Shown one piece after another: positions 1 through 7,807 of a DNA stretch of 64,000 nucleotides. Every line of letters starts with the position of its first letter. The stretch's first letter is position 1. The notes under the pieces are model-generated. The model had not been told where the DNA came from and did not search any database. It saw nothing but the letters and a program-made list of their open reading frames with translations. The DNA is from JAVJST01 sp040219295 (GTDB lineage Bacteria; Pseudomonadota; Alphaproteobacteria; Rhodospirillales; Casp-alpha2), in NCBI GenBank assembly GCA_040219295.1, contig JAVJST010000005.1:868001-932000 (forward strand), in the 5' to 3' direction. Position numbers and translations under genes: made by a program.

Positions 1-353
1 AGAAGGGTTTCGATGTCGACCGAGGATTCGAGACGGGCGACGAGATCCTCGTCGATCTTGGTCGATTCGACCCTTCCGCGACGTTGCAGAAACTGCGTGA
101 TCGCCTCGATCAGGAGCGGGTCGACGACACCGCTCACGGGGCCATCGTACAACCCAAGGGCCGTCAGTGCGCGTTGTGCCCGTTCGATCAAATCGCGGAT
201 ATAGCCGCTTTCGGGGTACGGCCTGATATCCGTCCGAACCTGGCGGCCCGTCTCCGTTGTCGGTTGTGTCGCGGCGTGCATGGACGGCGCGGCGACAAGA
301 CTCCACAGAGCCAGCGAGGCGATCGCGCCGACGAAGGTTGATGTCCTGTTCAT
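1..353 (-). CDS. Secreted protein with peptidoglycan-binding-like helices (3' part outside window)
   Basis: The leftward frame opens with ATG at 353 and is still open at base 1, so 117 codons are seen and the C-terminus is missing. The first 27 or so residues form a signal peptide (basic start, hydrophobic ALWSLVAAP, then MHAA). The mature part contains a segment (LIERAQRALTALGLYDGPVSG, then ..VDPLLIEAITQFLQRRG) that resembles the three-helix peptidoglycan_binding_1 fold: repeat helix, 'LG-YDGPVSG' turn, then an 'AI-FQ' helix. A periplasmic or envelope role is therefore likely, but the catalytic part, if any, lies outside. It is divergent from rnhA with a 89-nt gap. Confidence 0.6.
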   Translation of the reverse strand, partial: MNRTSTFVGAIASLALWSLVAAPSMHAATQPTTETGRQVRTDIRPYPESGYIRDLIERAQRALTALGLYDGPVSGVVDPLLIEAITQFLQRRGRVESTKIDEDLVARLESSVDIETL

Positions 354-442
354 CGGCGGAGATTATAGCCGCGATTCCGTGGTCGCACATGCTGCGCAAC
401 ACGGCCGGACAACCTAAGTAACGGGGGAGCAGGCAGCCGAGT

Positions 443-898
443 ATGACGGAGGATCGCAAGCGCGCCGTTCAGATGTTCACGGACGGATCCTGTCTGGGCA
501 ATCCCGGACCGGGTGGATGGGGTGTGATCCTGCGTTTCGGGGATGCCGAGAAGGAATTGTCGGGCGGCGAACCTGAAACCACCAACAACCGAATGGAACT
601 GCGCGCCGCGATTGAAGGGCTCGCGAGTCTGACCCGGACGCTGCCGGTCGAGATTCATACCGACAGCACGTACGTCCGGAATGGCATCACCCAGTGGATT
701 CATGGCTGGAAACGGAACGGCTGGAAGACCGCTGACAAGAAGCCCGTGAAGAACGCCGACCTGTGGCGGGAGCTCGACGAACTGGCGTCACGCTATCCTG
801 TCGAGTGGCACTGGGTGAAGGGGCACGATGGCCATCCCGAGAACGAGCGGGCGGACGAATTAGCGCGGGCAGCCGCAGCCGAAACTGCAGCATCCTGA
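443..898 (+). CDS. rnhA: Ribonuclease HI
   Basis: Cytoplasmic endonuclease that cuts the RNA strand of RNA:DNA hybrids (Okazaki primers, R-loops). It has 151 residues, normal for the single-domain enzyme. The four acidic metal ligands are all present: D14 in MFTDGSC, E52 in NRMELRAA, D74 in HTDSTYV and D138 in ERADELA, with the catalytic histidine H128 in [11 protein letters not shown]. The basic 'handle' [20 protein letters not shown] typical of the proteobacterial type I enzyme is intact. The ATG at 443 follows a GGGGGAG stretch and gives the standard N-terminus. Confidence 0.96.
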   Translation: MTEDRKRAVQMFTDGSCLGNPGPGGWGVILRFGDAEKELSGGEPETTNNRMELRAAIEGLASLTRTLPVEIHTDSTYVRNGITQWIHGWKRNGWKTADKKPVKNADLWRELDELASRYPVEWHWVKGHDGHPENERADELARAAAAETAAS

Positions 899-917
899 GT
901 ATCCGCGGCGTATCTGC

Positions 918-1400
918 TCAGAGATTGGCGAGCATGTGCTGGGCGCTGGTGACTTCGTAGCCACCGTCTTCCTCAAGATCGATGCTCTCGACGGTGCCGT
1001 CGTTAACAACCATCGCAAACCGTTTGCAACGCACGCCGAAGCCGCGGCCGCTCAGATCGAACTCGAGGCCCATTGCCTTGGTTAGATCGGCGGACCCGTC
1101 TGCCGCCATGATGACCACGTCACCTGCGCCCTGATCCTTGCCCCAGGCGTTCATCACGAAGGCATCGTTAACCGACATGCAGATGATGCGATCGATACCC
1201 TTGTCGGCGAGCGCCGGCGCGTGCTCGACGAAGCCGGGCACGTGCTTGGCCGAGCATGTCGGGGTGAACGCCCCCGGCAGGCCGAACAACGCGACCTTCT
1301 TGCCGCTGAACAGATCGCTGGTGCTCTTGGCCTCGGGGCCCGACTCGCCCATCACGTAGAGTGTCGCTTCGGGAATCTTGTCGCCGACGGCAATAGTCAT
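918..1400 (-). CDS. Peroxiredoxin, Prx5/hybrid type
   Basis: Thiol peroxidase that reduces H2O2 and organic hydroperoxides. The 160-residue protein begins at the ATG at 1400, which has GGAGA 6 nt upstream; an upstream in-frame start would add 8 residues without a binding site. The peroxidatic site is PGAFTPTCSAKHVPGF with T46 and C49, and the distal arginine lies in GFGVRCKRFAMVV. This arrangement matches the Prx5 group, which usually takes electrons from glutathione/glutaredoxin or thioredoxin. A further cysteine in IICMSV could be the resolving one. It converges on rnhA with a 19-nt gap. Confidence 0.92.
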   Translation of the reverse strand: MTIAVGDKIPEATLYVMGESGPEAKSTSDLFSGKKVALFGLPGAFTPTCSAKHVPGFVEHAPALADKGIDRIICMSVNDAFVMNAWGKDQGAGDVVIMAADGSADLTKAMGLEFDLSGRGFGVRCKRFAMVVNDGTVESIDLEEDGGYEVTSAQHMLANL

Positions 1401-1504
1401 GTCAGTCTCCTTTGGTACGGGCATTCGGGTGCCGGGTTATCGGATTGTCACATAGTTTGCCTGAAGCGGATGTCCAGTCAAATCCGCGCTGCATGCCCGG
1501 GCTT

Positions 1505-3637
1505 CTATCCGCCACGCGCGCGATTAATCGCGTCTAGTACATCGCCCGCGCGAAGCAGTTCGGGCAGCACGATCCCTTCGGGGGCCGCCGGTCCATAGAC
1601 GGCATTGAAGGGAATGCCGAAGCGTTCGTACGACGCGAGATAGGTGGTAATCGCTGGGTCCGGCAGGGTCCAGTCGGCGACCATCGCCGTTACATCGTCG
1701 CTGCCGAGTTGTTCAGCCACGGCTGGGTCGCCGAAAGCCACCGTCTTGTTGACCTTGCACGTCAGACACCAATCTGCCGTCACGTCGACCACAACCGTCT
1801 GCCCCTGACCGACCAGCCGTTCGATCGACACCTGATCGAAACGCTGCCAACGGTCGTCGTCTTTGGCGCCCGGGGGGCGACCGGTGTGGGGGCTGAGCGC
1901 CGGCAGCAGGATGGAGACCGCGAGCACCATGGCCGTGGCCGCCTTGATCGAGGGTGCGCGCACGTCGCTGCGCCGGCGAAGGATCCATAGTCCGAAACAG
2001 GCGGCGGCGAGGGCGAAGCCCGATGCCACGGAAACCGGCCAGCCGGTCGTCGCCGCAATAACGTTGAGCAGCCAGACCGCGGTTCCGGCGAGCGCCAGCG
2101 CCAGAACCCGCTTGAGGACGATCATCCATGGCCCCGGTTTCGGCAGCGCGCGTGCCAGGTCGGGCATCGCCGCGACCAGCATGTAGGGGGTGGCAAGACC
2201 GATGCCGACGACGGCGAAGATCACGAATATCTCGACCGGCCCGCGAGCCAACGCAAAACCGATCGCGGTTCCCAGGAACGGGGCGGAGCAGGGCGTCGCC
2301 AACAGGGTCGCCAGCATGCCGGTCAGGAAGTGGCCGCCCAGCGGGGTCTCATGGGCTGGCCGGACCGGACCGCCCAGTGTTCCGACCACCGCGGGCGCAT
2401 GGATCTCGAACAGTCCCCAGAGGTTGCAGGCGAACAGGGTGACGACCGCCGCCATGACCGCCAGGAACGCGGGCTGCTGGAACTGAATGCCCCAGCCGAT
2501 GGCGAGGCCGCCGAGCTTGAGGGCGACGAGCGCCGCGGCGAGCATCAGGAAGGAGACGACGATCCCGGCGGACGTCGCCAGGAATCCGCGCCGCACCGCG
2601 CCGCGGGCGGCGCCCGCCTTGCCGAGCACGCCGGCCAGTTTGATCGCGAGTACCGGCAGGACACACGGCATCAGGTTGAGGATCAGGCCACCAAGAAAGG
2701 CGAGTCCGAGGATGGTAAGAGAGAACCCGCTAGCAGACGGGGTTCCCGCGACATTGGCGGCAGATACCGGTCGGGCGGCTTCGGCACTGCGATTCCCGTC
2801 GACCAGGGTCAGTGTGACGGTCTCGTCTGCGAGCGCGATGTCCGAAGGCTTGGTCGCGTAAACCGGGATTCGGAAATGGGCAATCGTGGCGCCGTCCATG
2901 AGAGTCACATCGGGTTTACCGAAACTGAGATGCGATGGGCCTTCGACGTAGATGTCCGGTTGGTGGAAGGCCATGCCAGACGTCGATGCCGCGTCGACCA
3001 TTAAGGTGGGAGTGCCTTCGCTGGAGAAGGATGGCACCTCAATCCGCAGACCATGGGCGGCCCCGTCACCCGGTACCAGGGCTCTGAATCGGTCGATCAG
3101 GTGCGCTTGACGGGTGATGGCGCCGCCGCCCGCTGGGAGTTCAAGGGAGAGACTGGCGCTTTCCGGTACGCAGATGTCCGAGCACGTCAGGTAATCGACG
3201 CTGGCGGCGAGTCTGACGGCCTCCCCTGCGGCTGACGGTACGACCCGGAGAGGCAGGACCACACCGTTCTCGTAGCCGAGGGTTTCAAGTCCGAGAACGG
3301 AAAACCGGGTCGGCGCAGGCCAACCGATGTCGACGGAAGCGACATTCTCAGAGTTATCCCAGTCAGGTTGCGGCGGATAACCCGCATCGCCCGGCGAGCG
3401 CCAATAAATCTTCCAGTGTTCCGGCATGCGGAACTCGAGGCCAAATCGCAGCGCGTCCAGTCGACTGCCGTCGCCTGTTCCGTCCTGCGCCGCGATCAGC
3501 CGGACCGAGGTGTAGGCATTGTCCTGCCAATCGGAGGCGGCGTCGGGCGTCGCCGCCGCCAAGGCAGGCGCGAAGCAGCTCAACGCGGCGGTTATCGCGA
3601 GGAAGCCGTGCACGATGCGTGAGAACCGAGGCGTCAT
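1505..3637 (-). CDS. DsbD-family thiol:disulfide interchange protein (ScsB-like)
   Basis: Inner-membrane protein that moves reducing power from cytoplasmic thioredoxin to periplasmic thiols. About 710 residues: a signal peptide (residues 1-28), an N-terminal periplasmic immunoglobulin-like domain with the cysteine pair in YLTCSDICVPES, an eight-helix DsbD/CcdA membrane domain (about 305-560) with the redox cysteines in LMPCVLPVLAIK and TPCSAPFLG, and a C-terminal thioredoxin fold with active site TADWCLTCKVN. The large N-domain is more like ScsB than E. coli DsbD. The ATG at 3637 is chosen because the signal peptide begins there; an in-frame start at 3703 would add 22 non-signal residues. No ribosome binding site precedes the chosen start (see the promoter entry). 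Confidence 0.9.
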   Translation of the reverse strand: MTPRFSRIVHGFLAITAALSCFAPALAAATPDAASDWQDNAYTSVRLIAAQDGTGDGSRLDALRFGLEFRMPEHWKIYWRSPGDAGYPPQPDWDNSENVASVDIGWPAPTRFSVLGLETLGYENGVVLPLRVVPSAAGEAVRLAASVDYLTCSDICVPESASLSLELPAGGGAITRQAHLIDRFRALVPGDGAAHGLRIEVPSFSSEGTPTLMVDAASTSGMAFHQPDIYVEGPSHLSFGKPDVTLMDGATIAHFRIPVYATKPSDIALADETVTLTLVDGNRSAEAARPVSAANVAGTPSASGFSLTILGLAFLGGLILNLMPCVLPVLAIKLAGVLGKAGAARGAVRRGFLATSAGIVVSFLMLAAALVALKLGGLAIGWGIQFQQPAFLAVMAAVVTLFACNLWGLFEIHAPAVVGTLGGPVRPAHETPLGGHFLTGMLATLLATPCSAPFLGTAIGFALARGPVEIFVIFAVVGIGLATPYMLVAAMPDLARALPKPGPWMIVLKRVLALALAGTAVWLLNVIAATTGWPVSVASGFALAAACFGLWILRRRSDVRAPSIKAATAMVLAVSILLPALSPHTGRPPGAKDDDRWQRFDQVSIERLVGQGQTVVVDVTADWCLTCKVNKTVAFGDPAVAEQLGSDDVTAMVADWTLPDPAITTYLASYERFGIPFNAVYGPAAPEGIVLPELLRAGDVLDAINRARGG

Positions 3638-3644
3638 GGCGGAA

Positions 3645-3673
3645 AATATAGGCAATTCGCGCCGAATTGACAG
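3645..3673 (-). promoter_or_regulatory. Putative near-leaderless promoter of the DsbD-like gene
   Basis: Read leftward, CTGTCA (3673-3668) and TATATT (3650-3645) are separated by 17 nt. The -10 is followed by only 7 nt before the ATG at 3637. This places transcription start at or next to the start codon, which would explain the lack of a Shine-Dalgarno sequence. Predicted by eye only. Confidence 0.45.
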
Positions 3674-3774
3674 AACCACGAACAGCCTCGGCGGCATGTT
3701 CACGCAGGATTGAGACCGGTTGATCCGGGGGTCAGGATATATGAGACGAATTCACCTGCGAGTACCTCGTGATT

Positions 3775-3802
3775 TTGCCACAAATCATGCATATGTCATA
3801 AT
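3775..3802 (+). promoter_or_regulatory. Putative sigma-70 promoter of the yqgE gene
   Basis: TTGCCA (3775-3780), a 16-nt spacer and CATAAT (3797-3802) lie in a locally AT-rich stretch. They would start transcription near 3809, just ahead of the AGGAG ribosome binding site (3814-3818). Confidence 0.5.
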
Positions 3803-3825
3803 GAGCATCAGTCAGGAGACCGGCA

Positions 3826-4425
3826 TTGCCCATCGATCACGTCCAGAATCGCCTCGACGAAACCCCGCAGGATCCGTACCTCACGGGCCAGCTGTTGATC
3901 GCCATGCCCGGCATCGGCGATCCGCGATTCGACAAGACGGTGATCTATTTGTGCGCCCACAGCGAAGACGGTGCGATGGGGCTGGTGATCAATCGCGAGT
4001 TCGACGACCTGACCTTTCCTGACCTGCTGGAACAGCTGAATATTGAGCCCGCGGCGCACCTCAGCCCGATCCTGGTGCAATTCGGCGGGCCCGTGGAGTC
4101 GGGGCGCGGTTTCGTGCTGCACAGTCAGGATTACATGCACGACGGTAGCCTAGCGGTAGACGACAACGTGGCGTTGACGGCGACGGTGGACATCCTGCGG
4201 GCGATCGCCGATGGCGGGGGGCCCTCACAACGCATGCTGGCGCTCGGTTATGCCGGATGGGGGCCGGGGCAGCTGGATGCGGAGATTCGAGCGAACGGCT
4301 GGCTACATGTCGAGGCCGACAGCAATCTGTTGTTTGATGCCGACCTCGAGGAAAAGTGGACCCTGGCTATGGGTAAGATCGGCATTGATCCTCGCATGCT
4401 CTCCGATTCCGCCGGTCATGCCTGA
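3826..4425 (+). CDS. YqgE/AlgH family protein (UPF0301)
   Basis: Member of the conserved YqgE/AlgH family, whose biochemical role is unsettled; Pseudomonas AlgH was linked to alginate regulation. The 199 residues match the family length. Typical motifs are YLTGQLLIAMPGIGDPRFDKTVIYLCAH, seen at residues 18-46, followed by GAMGLVINR, and FGGPVESGRGFVLH. The start is a TTG with AGGAG 7 nt upstream; no in-frame ATG gives the full conserved N-terminus. A 96-residue protein follows after 20 nt, probably in the same transcript. Confidence 0.9.
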   Translation: MPIDHVQNRLDETPQDPYLTGQLLIAMPGIGDPRFDKTVIYLCAHSEDGAMGLVINREFDDLTFPDLLEQLNIEPAAHLSPILVQFGGPVESGRGFVLHSQDYMHDGSLAVDDNVALTATVDILRAIADGGGPSQRMLALGYAGWGPGQLDAEIRANGWLHVEADSNLLFDADLEEKWTLAMGKIGIDPRMLSDSAGHA

Positions 4426-4445
4426 GCGCGGACCGGCGTAGGATC

Positions 4446-4736
4446 ATGGCGCGGTCCAGGGACAGCAAGTCCACGAAGAAGGGCTCCGGCAGCGTTTCCG
4501 ATCCGGAAGAGTTCCTGCGCGATATGATCGGTCGCATGGAGGCCTGCCCCGACGCGGAGAGCCTCAACGACAACGTGATCCTGCCGTTTGCCCTGGCGCT
4601 CGAAAAGGTCGCCGGAGCGCGTGGATATTTGCTCAATATCTACGGCGAGGCGTCGAACATCGCCGTGACCTCGGAGGACGACGCCGAGACGATTTACCAT
4701 CTGATTGAAGAGTATCTCGACCAGCGCGACGACTGA
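4446..4736 (+). CDS. Small conserved-looking protein of unknown function
   Basis: A 96-residue protein I do not recognise. The first 18 residues are basic and serine-rich (ARSRDSKSTKKGSGS). The rest is acidic and looks like a small alpha/beta fold (LNDNVILPFALALEKVAGARGYLLNIYGE), ending in an acidic helix (IYHLIEEYLDQRDD). No signal peptide or membrane segment is seen. It is probably cotranscribed with yqgE, 20 nt upstream. Codon use matches its neighbours, so it is likely a real gene. Confidence 0.7.
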   Translation: MARSRDSKSTKKGSGSVSDPEEFLRDMIGRMEACPDAESLNDNVILPFALALEKVAGARGYLLNIYGEASNIAVTSEDDAETIYHLIEEYLDQRDD

Positions 4737-4748
4737 CCGGGCGGGACG

Positions 4749-5144
4749 CTACTGGTCGGGCATCAGGTTGCCATCGTCCATGGTCGCGACGTAGCGATCG
4801 CCCCGTTCCCCGACCCATACGGCCTTACCGTCCTCTGTACGATACATGTCGTAGCAGCTGACGCCAGTCGACGGCGGCCATGCCGAGCAGTACCTGTTGC
4901 CCGTCGCCTGCCACGAACCCATGGTCATTCTTTTGCCGTCCCAGTAGGGCGTGCGGCCGTTCTCGCTGAAGTATTGGCGGATGACGCCGCCATCGTAGAC
5001 TGCGGTTCTCCCCGTCAGCATCTCGCGAATCTCGTCGTTGTCGAGGCGCATCTCATCCGCCGCCACCGGCAGGACGGCTAAAACACTGACAATGAAAACG
5101 AGGGACAACGTTCGCACCGAGAGCCTCCAAATCGATCTTCGCAT
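4749..5144 (-). CDS. Secreted small protein, function unknown
   Basis: A 131-residue protein with a clear signal peptide (SLVFIVSVLAVLPVAADE, cleavage after VAA near residue 29). The mature part has MLTGRTAVYDGGVIRQYFSENG, seen from about residue 43, and then W-D-G-K and GSWQATGN and two cysteines (NRYCSAWP, VSCYDMYR) that could form a disulfide. The pattern 'G-T-Y--G-----Y---G---Y----G-W---G-R-C' recalls small periplasmic beta-barrel proteins, but I cannot name a family with confidence. It converges with the 96-residue gene, 12 nt away. Confidence 0.7.
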   Translation of the reverse strand: MRRSIWRLSVRTLSLVFIVSVLAVLPVAADEMRLDNDEIREMLTGRTAVYDGGVIRQYFSENGRTPYWDGKRMTMGSWQATGNRYCSAWPPSTGVSCYDMYRTEDGKAVWVGERGDRYVATMDDGNLMPDQ

Positions 5145-5210
5145 GCGCCCGTTATGACGGGCTTTCGCAGGACGAGCGAGTCAACTGTAGGTGATCGGCC
5201 CTGCGACTGC

Positions 5211-6152
5211 TCAGGCGCGGTTCGAGGGCAGCGTGTTGGGCTTTGGCGGGCGTTTCCACTGGGTCACCCGAATGCCGAGCAGGATCAGGGCAATGGCGAT
5301 GAACGCCGTGGTCTCGGGGACTTCGTCCAGTACAAGCCATGCCCAGGCAACGCCGAACACCGGCACCAGGTAGCCGACCTGGGACATGAATGTCGCGCCG
5401 GCATCGCGGATCAGCTGGAATCGCAGGGCGAAAGCCAGTGCGGTCGGGCCAAGGCCGAGGGCCAGCAACGCGGCATAGGGCTCCCAGTCGCTGGTGAACT
5501 CGTCCGGCCACCAGTACAGCGCCATCAAGGGCACCATGTAGACAACCGTCGTCGCCATGTATGACGCCGTGCCGAGGATTGGCGGCAGGTACGAGAGCTT
5601 GCGCGTCAGGATATTGCTGACCGAGTAGCAGACGGCGGCCGCCATGATCGAGAGCTGACCGATGACGGATTGACCGGACTCGCTCAGGGCGTCGAACCCG
5701 ACAACCAGGATGACCCCCGAGATGCCGAGGGTCAGTCCGAAGAGCTTCAGCGTGCTGATCCGGTCGTCGTCGGAGAAGAAGTGGCTGAGCATCAGCGTGA
5801 CGAACGGTGTCGTCGCCATCAGGATCGCCGCGCGATTGGCGGCGACCTCCTGCTGTCCCCAAGTGATCAGGCTGAACGGCATCGCCGTGTTGAACAAACC
5901 GACGAGGGAAAGCCAGCACCAGATGCGCCAGCCACTCGGCCATTTCTCGCCCATGGCCATGCCGATGATGGCAAGCGCCAGCGCGCCGATGGTAACGCGG
6001 ATCGTCGACACGGCGAACGGATGAAATGCCGTCAGGCCGATCGCCATCAGCATGAAGGCGCTGCCCCAGATGGCACCGAGCGAGAACATCTTGGTGTAGT
6101 CGGCGGTCGTCGCCGGTCGCAGCGCTTGCGGCTTGTTGGTCGTGTCGCTCAT
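5211..6152 (-). CDS. EamA/DMT-family transporter
   Basis: A 313-residue inner-membrane protein with two EamA repeats and about ten hydrophobic helices (e.g. IWGSAFMLMAIGLTAF, AIILVV..., LALGLGPTALAFALRFQLI). The GLGPTALAF motif near the last helices is typical of the drug/metabolite exporter superfamily (RhaT/YdcZ-like). The substrate cannot be read from the sequence. It is the last gene of the long leftward series, 24 nt after the dehydrogenase gene, so it may export or import a metabolite of that enzyme. Confidence 0.88.
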   Translation of the reverse strand: MSDTTNKPQALRPATTADYTKMFSLGAIWGSAFMLMAIGLTAFHPFAVSTIRVTIGALALAIIGMAMGEKWPSGWRIWCWLSLVGLFNTAMPFSLITWGQQEVAANRAAILMATTPFVTLMLSHFFSDDDRISTLKLFGLTLGISGVILVVGFDALSESGQSVIGQLSIMAAAVCYSVSNILTRKLSYLPPILGTASYMATTVVYMVPLMALYWWPDEFTSDWEPYAALLALGLGPTALAFALRFQLIRDAGATFMSQVGYLVPVFGVAWAWLVLDEVPETTAFIAIALILLGIRVTQWKRPPKPNTLPSNRA

Positions 6153-6176
6153 GTCGTGTTCCGAAGGCGCCGCGAC

Positions 6177-7175
6177 TTAAGCCCCGGCAGAGATATCCTT
6201 CAGGCGCTTTAGCAGTTCGTCGTCGATTTCGATACCGTCAGATTTGGCACGGGTGCGGATCCTTGCCTTCGACAGGCCCGGGATGTGGACGCCATAATCA
6301 TCCGCCAGGCGGCGCAACTGGGAACCCAATCGTTTCGCGAAGCCGTGGGCCGCAGGCTCGGGATCGATTGCCATGACGAACAGGCCGGTGCCCGGGCAAC
6401 GGTCACCGCGGACAAACGAGCCTGCATCGAGCGACCAATTGCCGCCGGAAAGCCCCGCCGACAGGATTTCAGCCATCAACGCGATATTGCCGCCACGCTG
6501 GCCGCCGAAAGGCAACAGGGCGCCCTTGATCGCGTCGTCGGGATTCGTCGTCGGGTTTCCGTCGGCATCGAGTGCCCAGCCCTTGGGGATCGCTTCACCG
6601 CGCCCGGCAGCAGCCTTGATGTTGACGAATGCAGTGGCGCTTGACGACTGGTCGATGAGCAACGGCGGGCCGTCAGCCTGCGGTGCGGCGAACGACGTCG
6701 GCGTGGTGCCGAACACCGGCTTCGTGCCGCCCGACCCGGCGACCAGCGGCGACCCGTTGGTGGCGGCGAAGCCGACGAGACCCCGCTCGGCGAGCCGGAG
6801 GGTAAAGGTGCCGAGCGAGCCGCAAAGGGTGGCGTTCCTGTGCAGGAACATCGCCATGCCCAGTTTGCGTGCCTTGGCGACAATGTCCTCGAACACCTTG
6901 TCGAAACCCGCTTGCGGCAGGCCCTCGTTGCCGTCGACATGGATGATGGCCGGCGCCGGCGTGGTGATCGTGGGCTCCGCCATGCCGTTAATGCGGCCGT
7001 CTCGGACGCCGTCGACATAGTAGAACATGTGCAGGACGCCGACGATCGGCTGGCCGAGCTCCTCGGTTAGGACGGTTTGACGCGCGAGAGCCTGGGCGTT
7101 GTCGTCGGAAAACCCGGCGGCGGTCAATGCATCGGTACACAGGTTGTGCAGTTCGTCCGATGAGATCTTTGTCAT
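6177..7175 (-). CDS. Ldh2/MDH2-family NAD(P)-dependent oxidoreductase
   Basis: A 332-residue malate/L-lactate dehydrogenase-type enzyme. This family reduces or oxidises 2-oxo acids or cyclic imines (malate, sulfolactate, ureidoglycolate, piperideine-2-carboxylate), unrelated to the Rossmann LDHs. Family features are the early helix region TEELGQPIVGVLHMFYYV, the cofactor loop GKxxMALFLA-like KARKLGMAMFLHRN, ATNGSPLVAGSGG, FGTTPTSFAAP and the C-terminal QRGGNIALMAEILSAGLSGG. The histidine of the usual G-H-Y signature appears as LHRNATLCGSLG, which differs from the common 'H---G-A' motif. The start at 7175 has GAAGG upstream. Substrate unknown. Confidence 0.85.
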   Translation of the reverse strand: MTKISSDELHNLCTDALTAAGFSDDNAQALARQTVLTEELGQPIVGVLHMFYYVDGVRDGRINGMAEPTITTPAPAIIHVDGNEGLPQAGFDKVFEDIVAKARKLGMAMFLHRNATLCGSLGTFTLRLAERGLVGFAATNGSPLVAGSGGTKPVFGTTPTSFAAPQADGPPLLIDQSSSATAFVNIKAAAGRGEAIPKGWALDADGNPTTNPDDAIKGALLPFGGQRGGNIALMAEILSAGLSGGNWSLDAGSFVRGDRCPGTGLFVMAIDPEPAAHGFAKRLGSQLRRLADDYGVHIPGLSKARIRTRAKSDGIEIDDELLKRLKDISAGA

Positions 7176-7195
7176 GGCTTGCCTTCTCTGGCCGC

Positions 7196-7807
7196 TCACT
7201 CGGCCACGATATCAAAACGGACCAACGCGGCACGCGCCTGTTCGGTGCCGTAGACTTGCTGCGCATGCAGCCCTACATCGCGCGCCGCCTCGACGTTCAA
7301 CGGATTGTCGTCGAGGAACAAGATCGATTCCGCCGGCAGATCGAGCCGCTCGACGGCGTGCTGGTAGATCTCCGCGTCGGGCTTCATCAGTCCGATCTCG
7401 AACGACAGGATCTGGTGATCGAAGATGTCGTCGGGTTCGAGCTCGGGCGAGAATGCCGGCCAGTGCAGGCTGTTGGTGTTCGACAGGCAGCCGACGACGG
7501 CGTTCGCGCGGGTCTCGCGGATCAGATCCTTGATGCCCGGGAACAGCCCCTTGGGCCACCGGGCAAAGGCATCGAGGAAACCGGCCGGCGACATGTCGAG
7601 CTCAAGGTCGCGTATGACGCCGTCGGCAAACGAGTCGGTGTCGCAACCGCCACTTTCGTAGAGGCGAACGGTCGGGCAGTGCAGCCAGCGGGCGTGGAAG
7701 TCGGCCGGATCGCCAATCCCGTGATCCTTGAGATATCCCACCATGTCGTTGAGTTCGACGACGACCCCGCCGATATCGAACAGGACGGCGCGAACCGGTG
7801 CGTTCAC
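7196..7807 (-). CDS. HAD-family hydrolase
   Basis: A 203-residue haloacid-dehalogenase superfamily phosphatase, probably acting on a small phosphorylated metabolite. The nucleophile motif is VLFDIGGVVVEL (D11); the usual second aspartate is replaced by glycine, as in the YihX-like group. Motif II is GCLSNTN, motif III lysine lies in IGLMKPDAEIY and motif IV is LFLDDNPLNVEAA. The cap is the small helical type. The start is GTG at 7807, overlapping the stop of the M16 protease gene as GTGA, so the two are translationally coupled. Confidence 0.88.
   Translation of the reverse strand: MNAPVRAVLFDIGGVVVELNDMVGYLKDHGIGDPADFHARWLHCPTVRLYESGGCDTDSFADGVIRDLELDMSPAGFLDAFARWPKGLFPGIKDLIRETRANAVVGCLSNTNSLHWPAFSPELEPDDIFDHQILSFEIGLMKPDAEIYQHAVERLDLPAESILFLDDNPLNVEAARDVGLHAQQVYGTEQARAALVRFDIVAE

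Noticed and set aside
3721..3750. TGATCC upstream of yqgE
   Set aside because: No TA-starting hexamer at 17 or 18 nt; a sigma-70-like promoter closer to the gene fits better.
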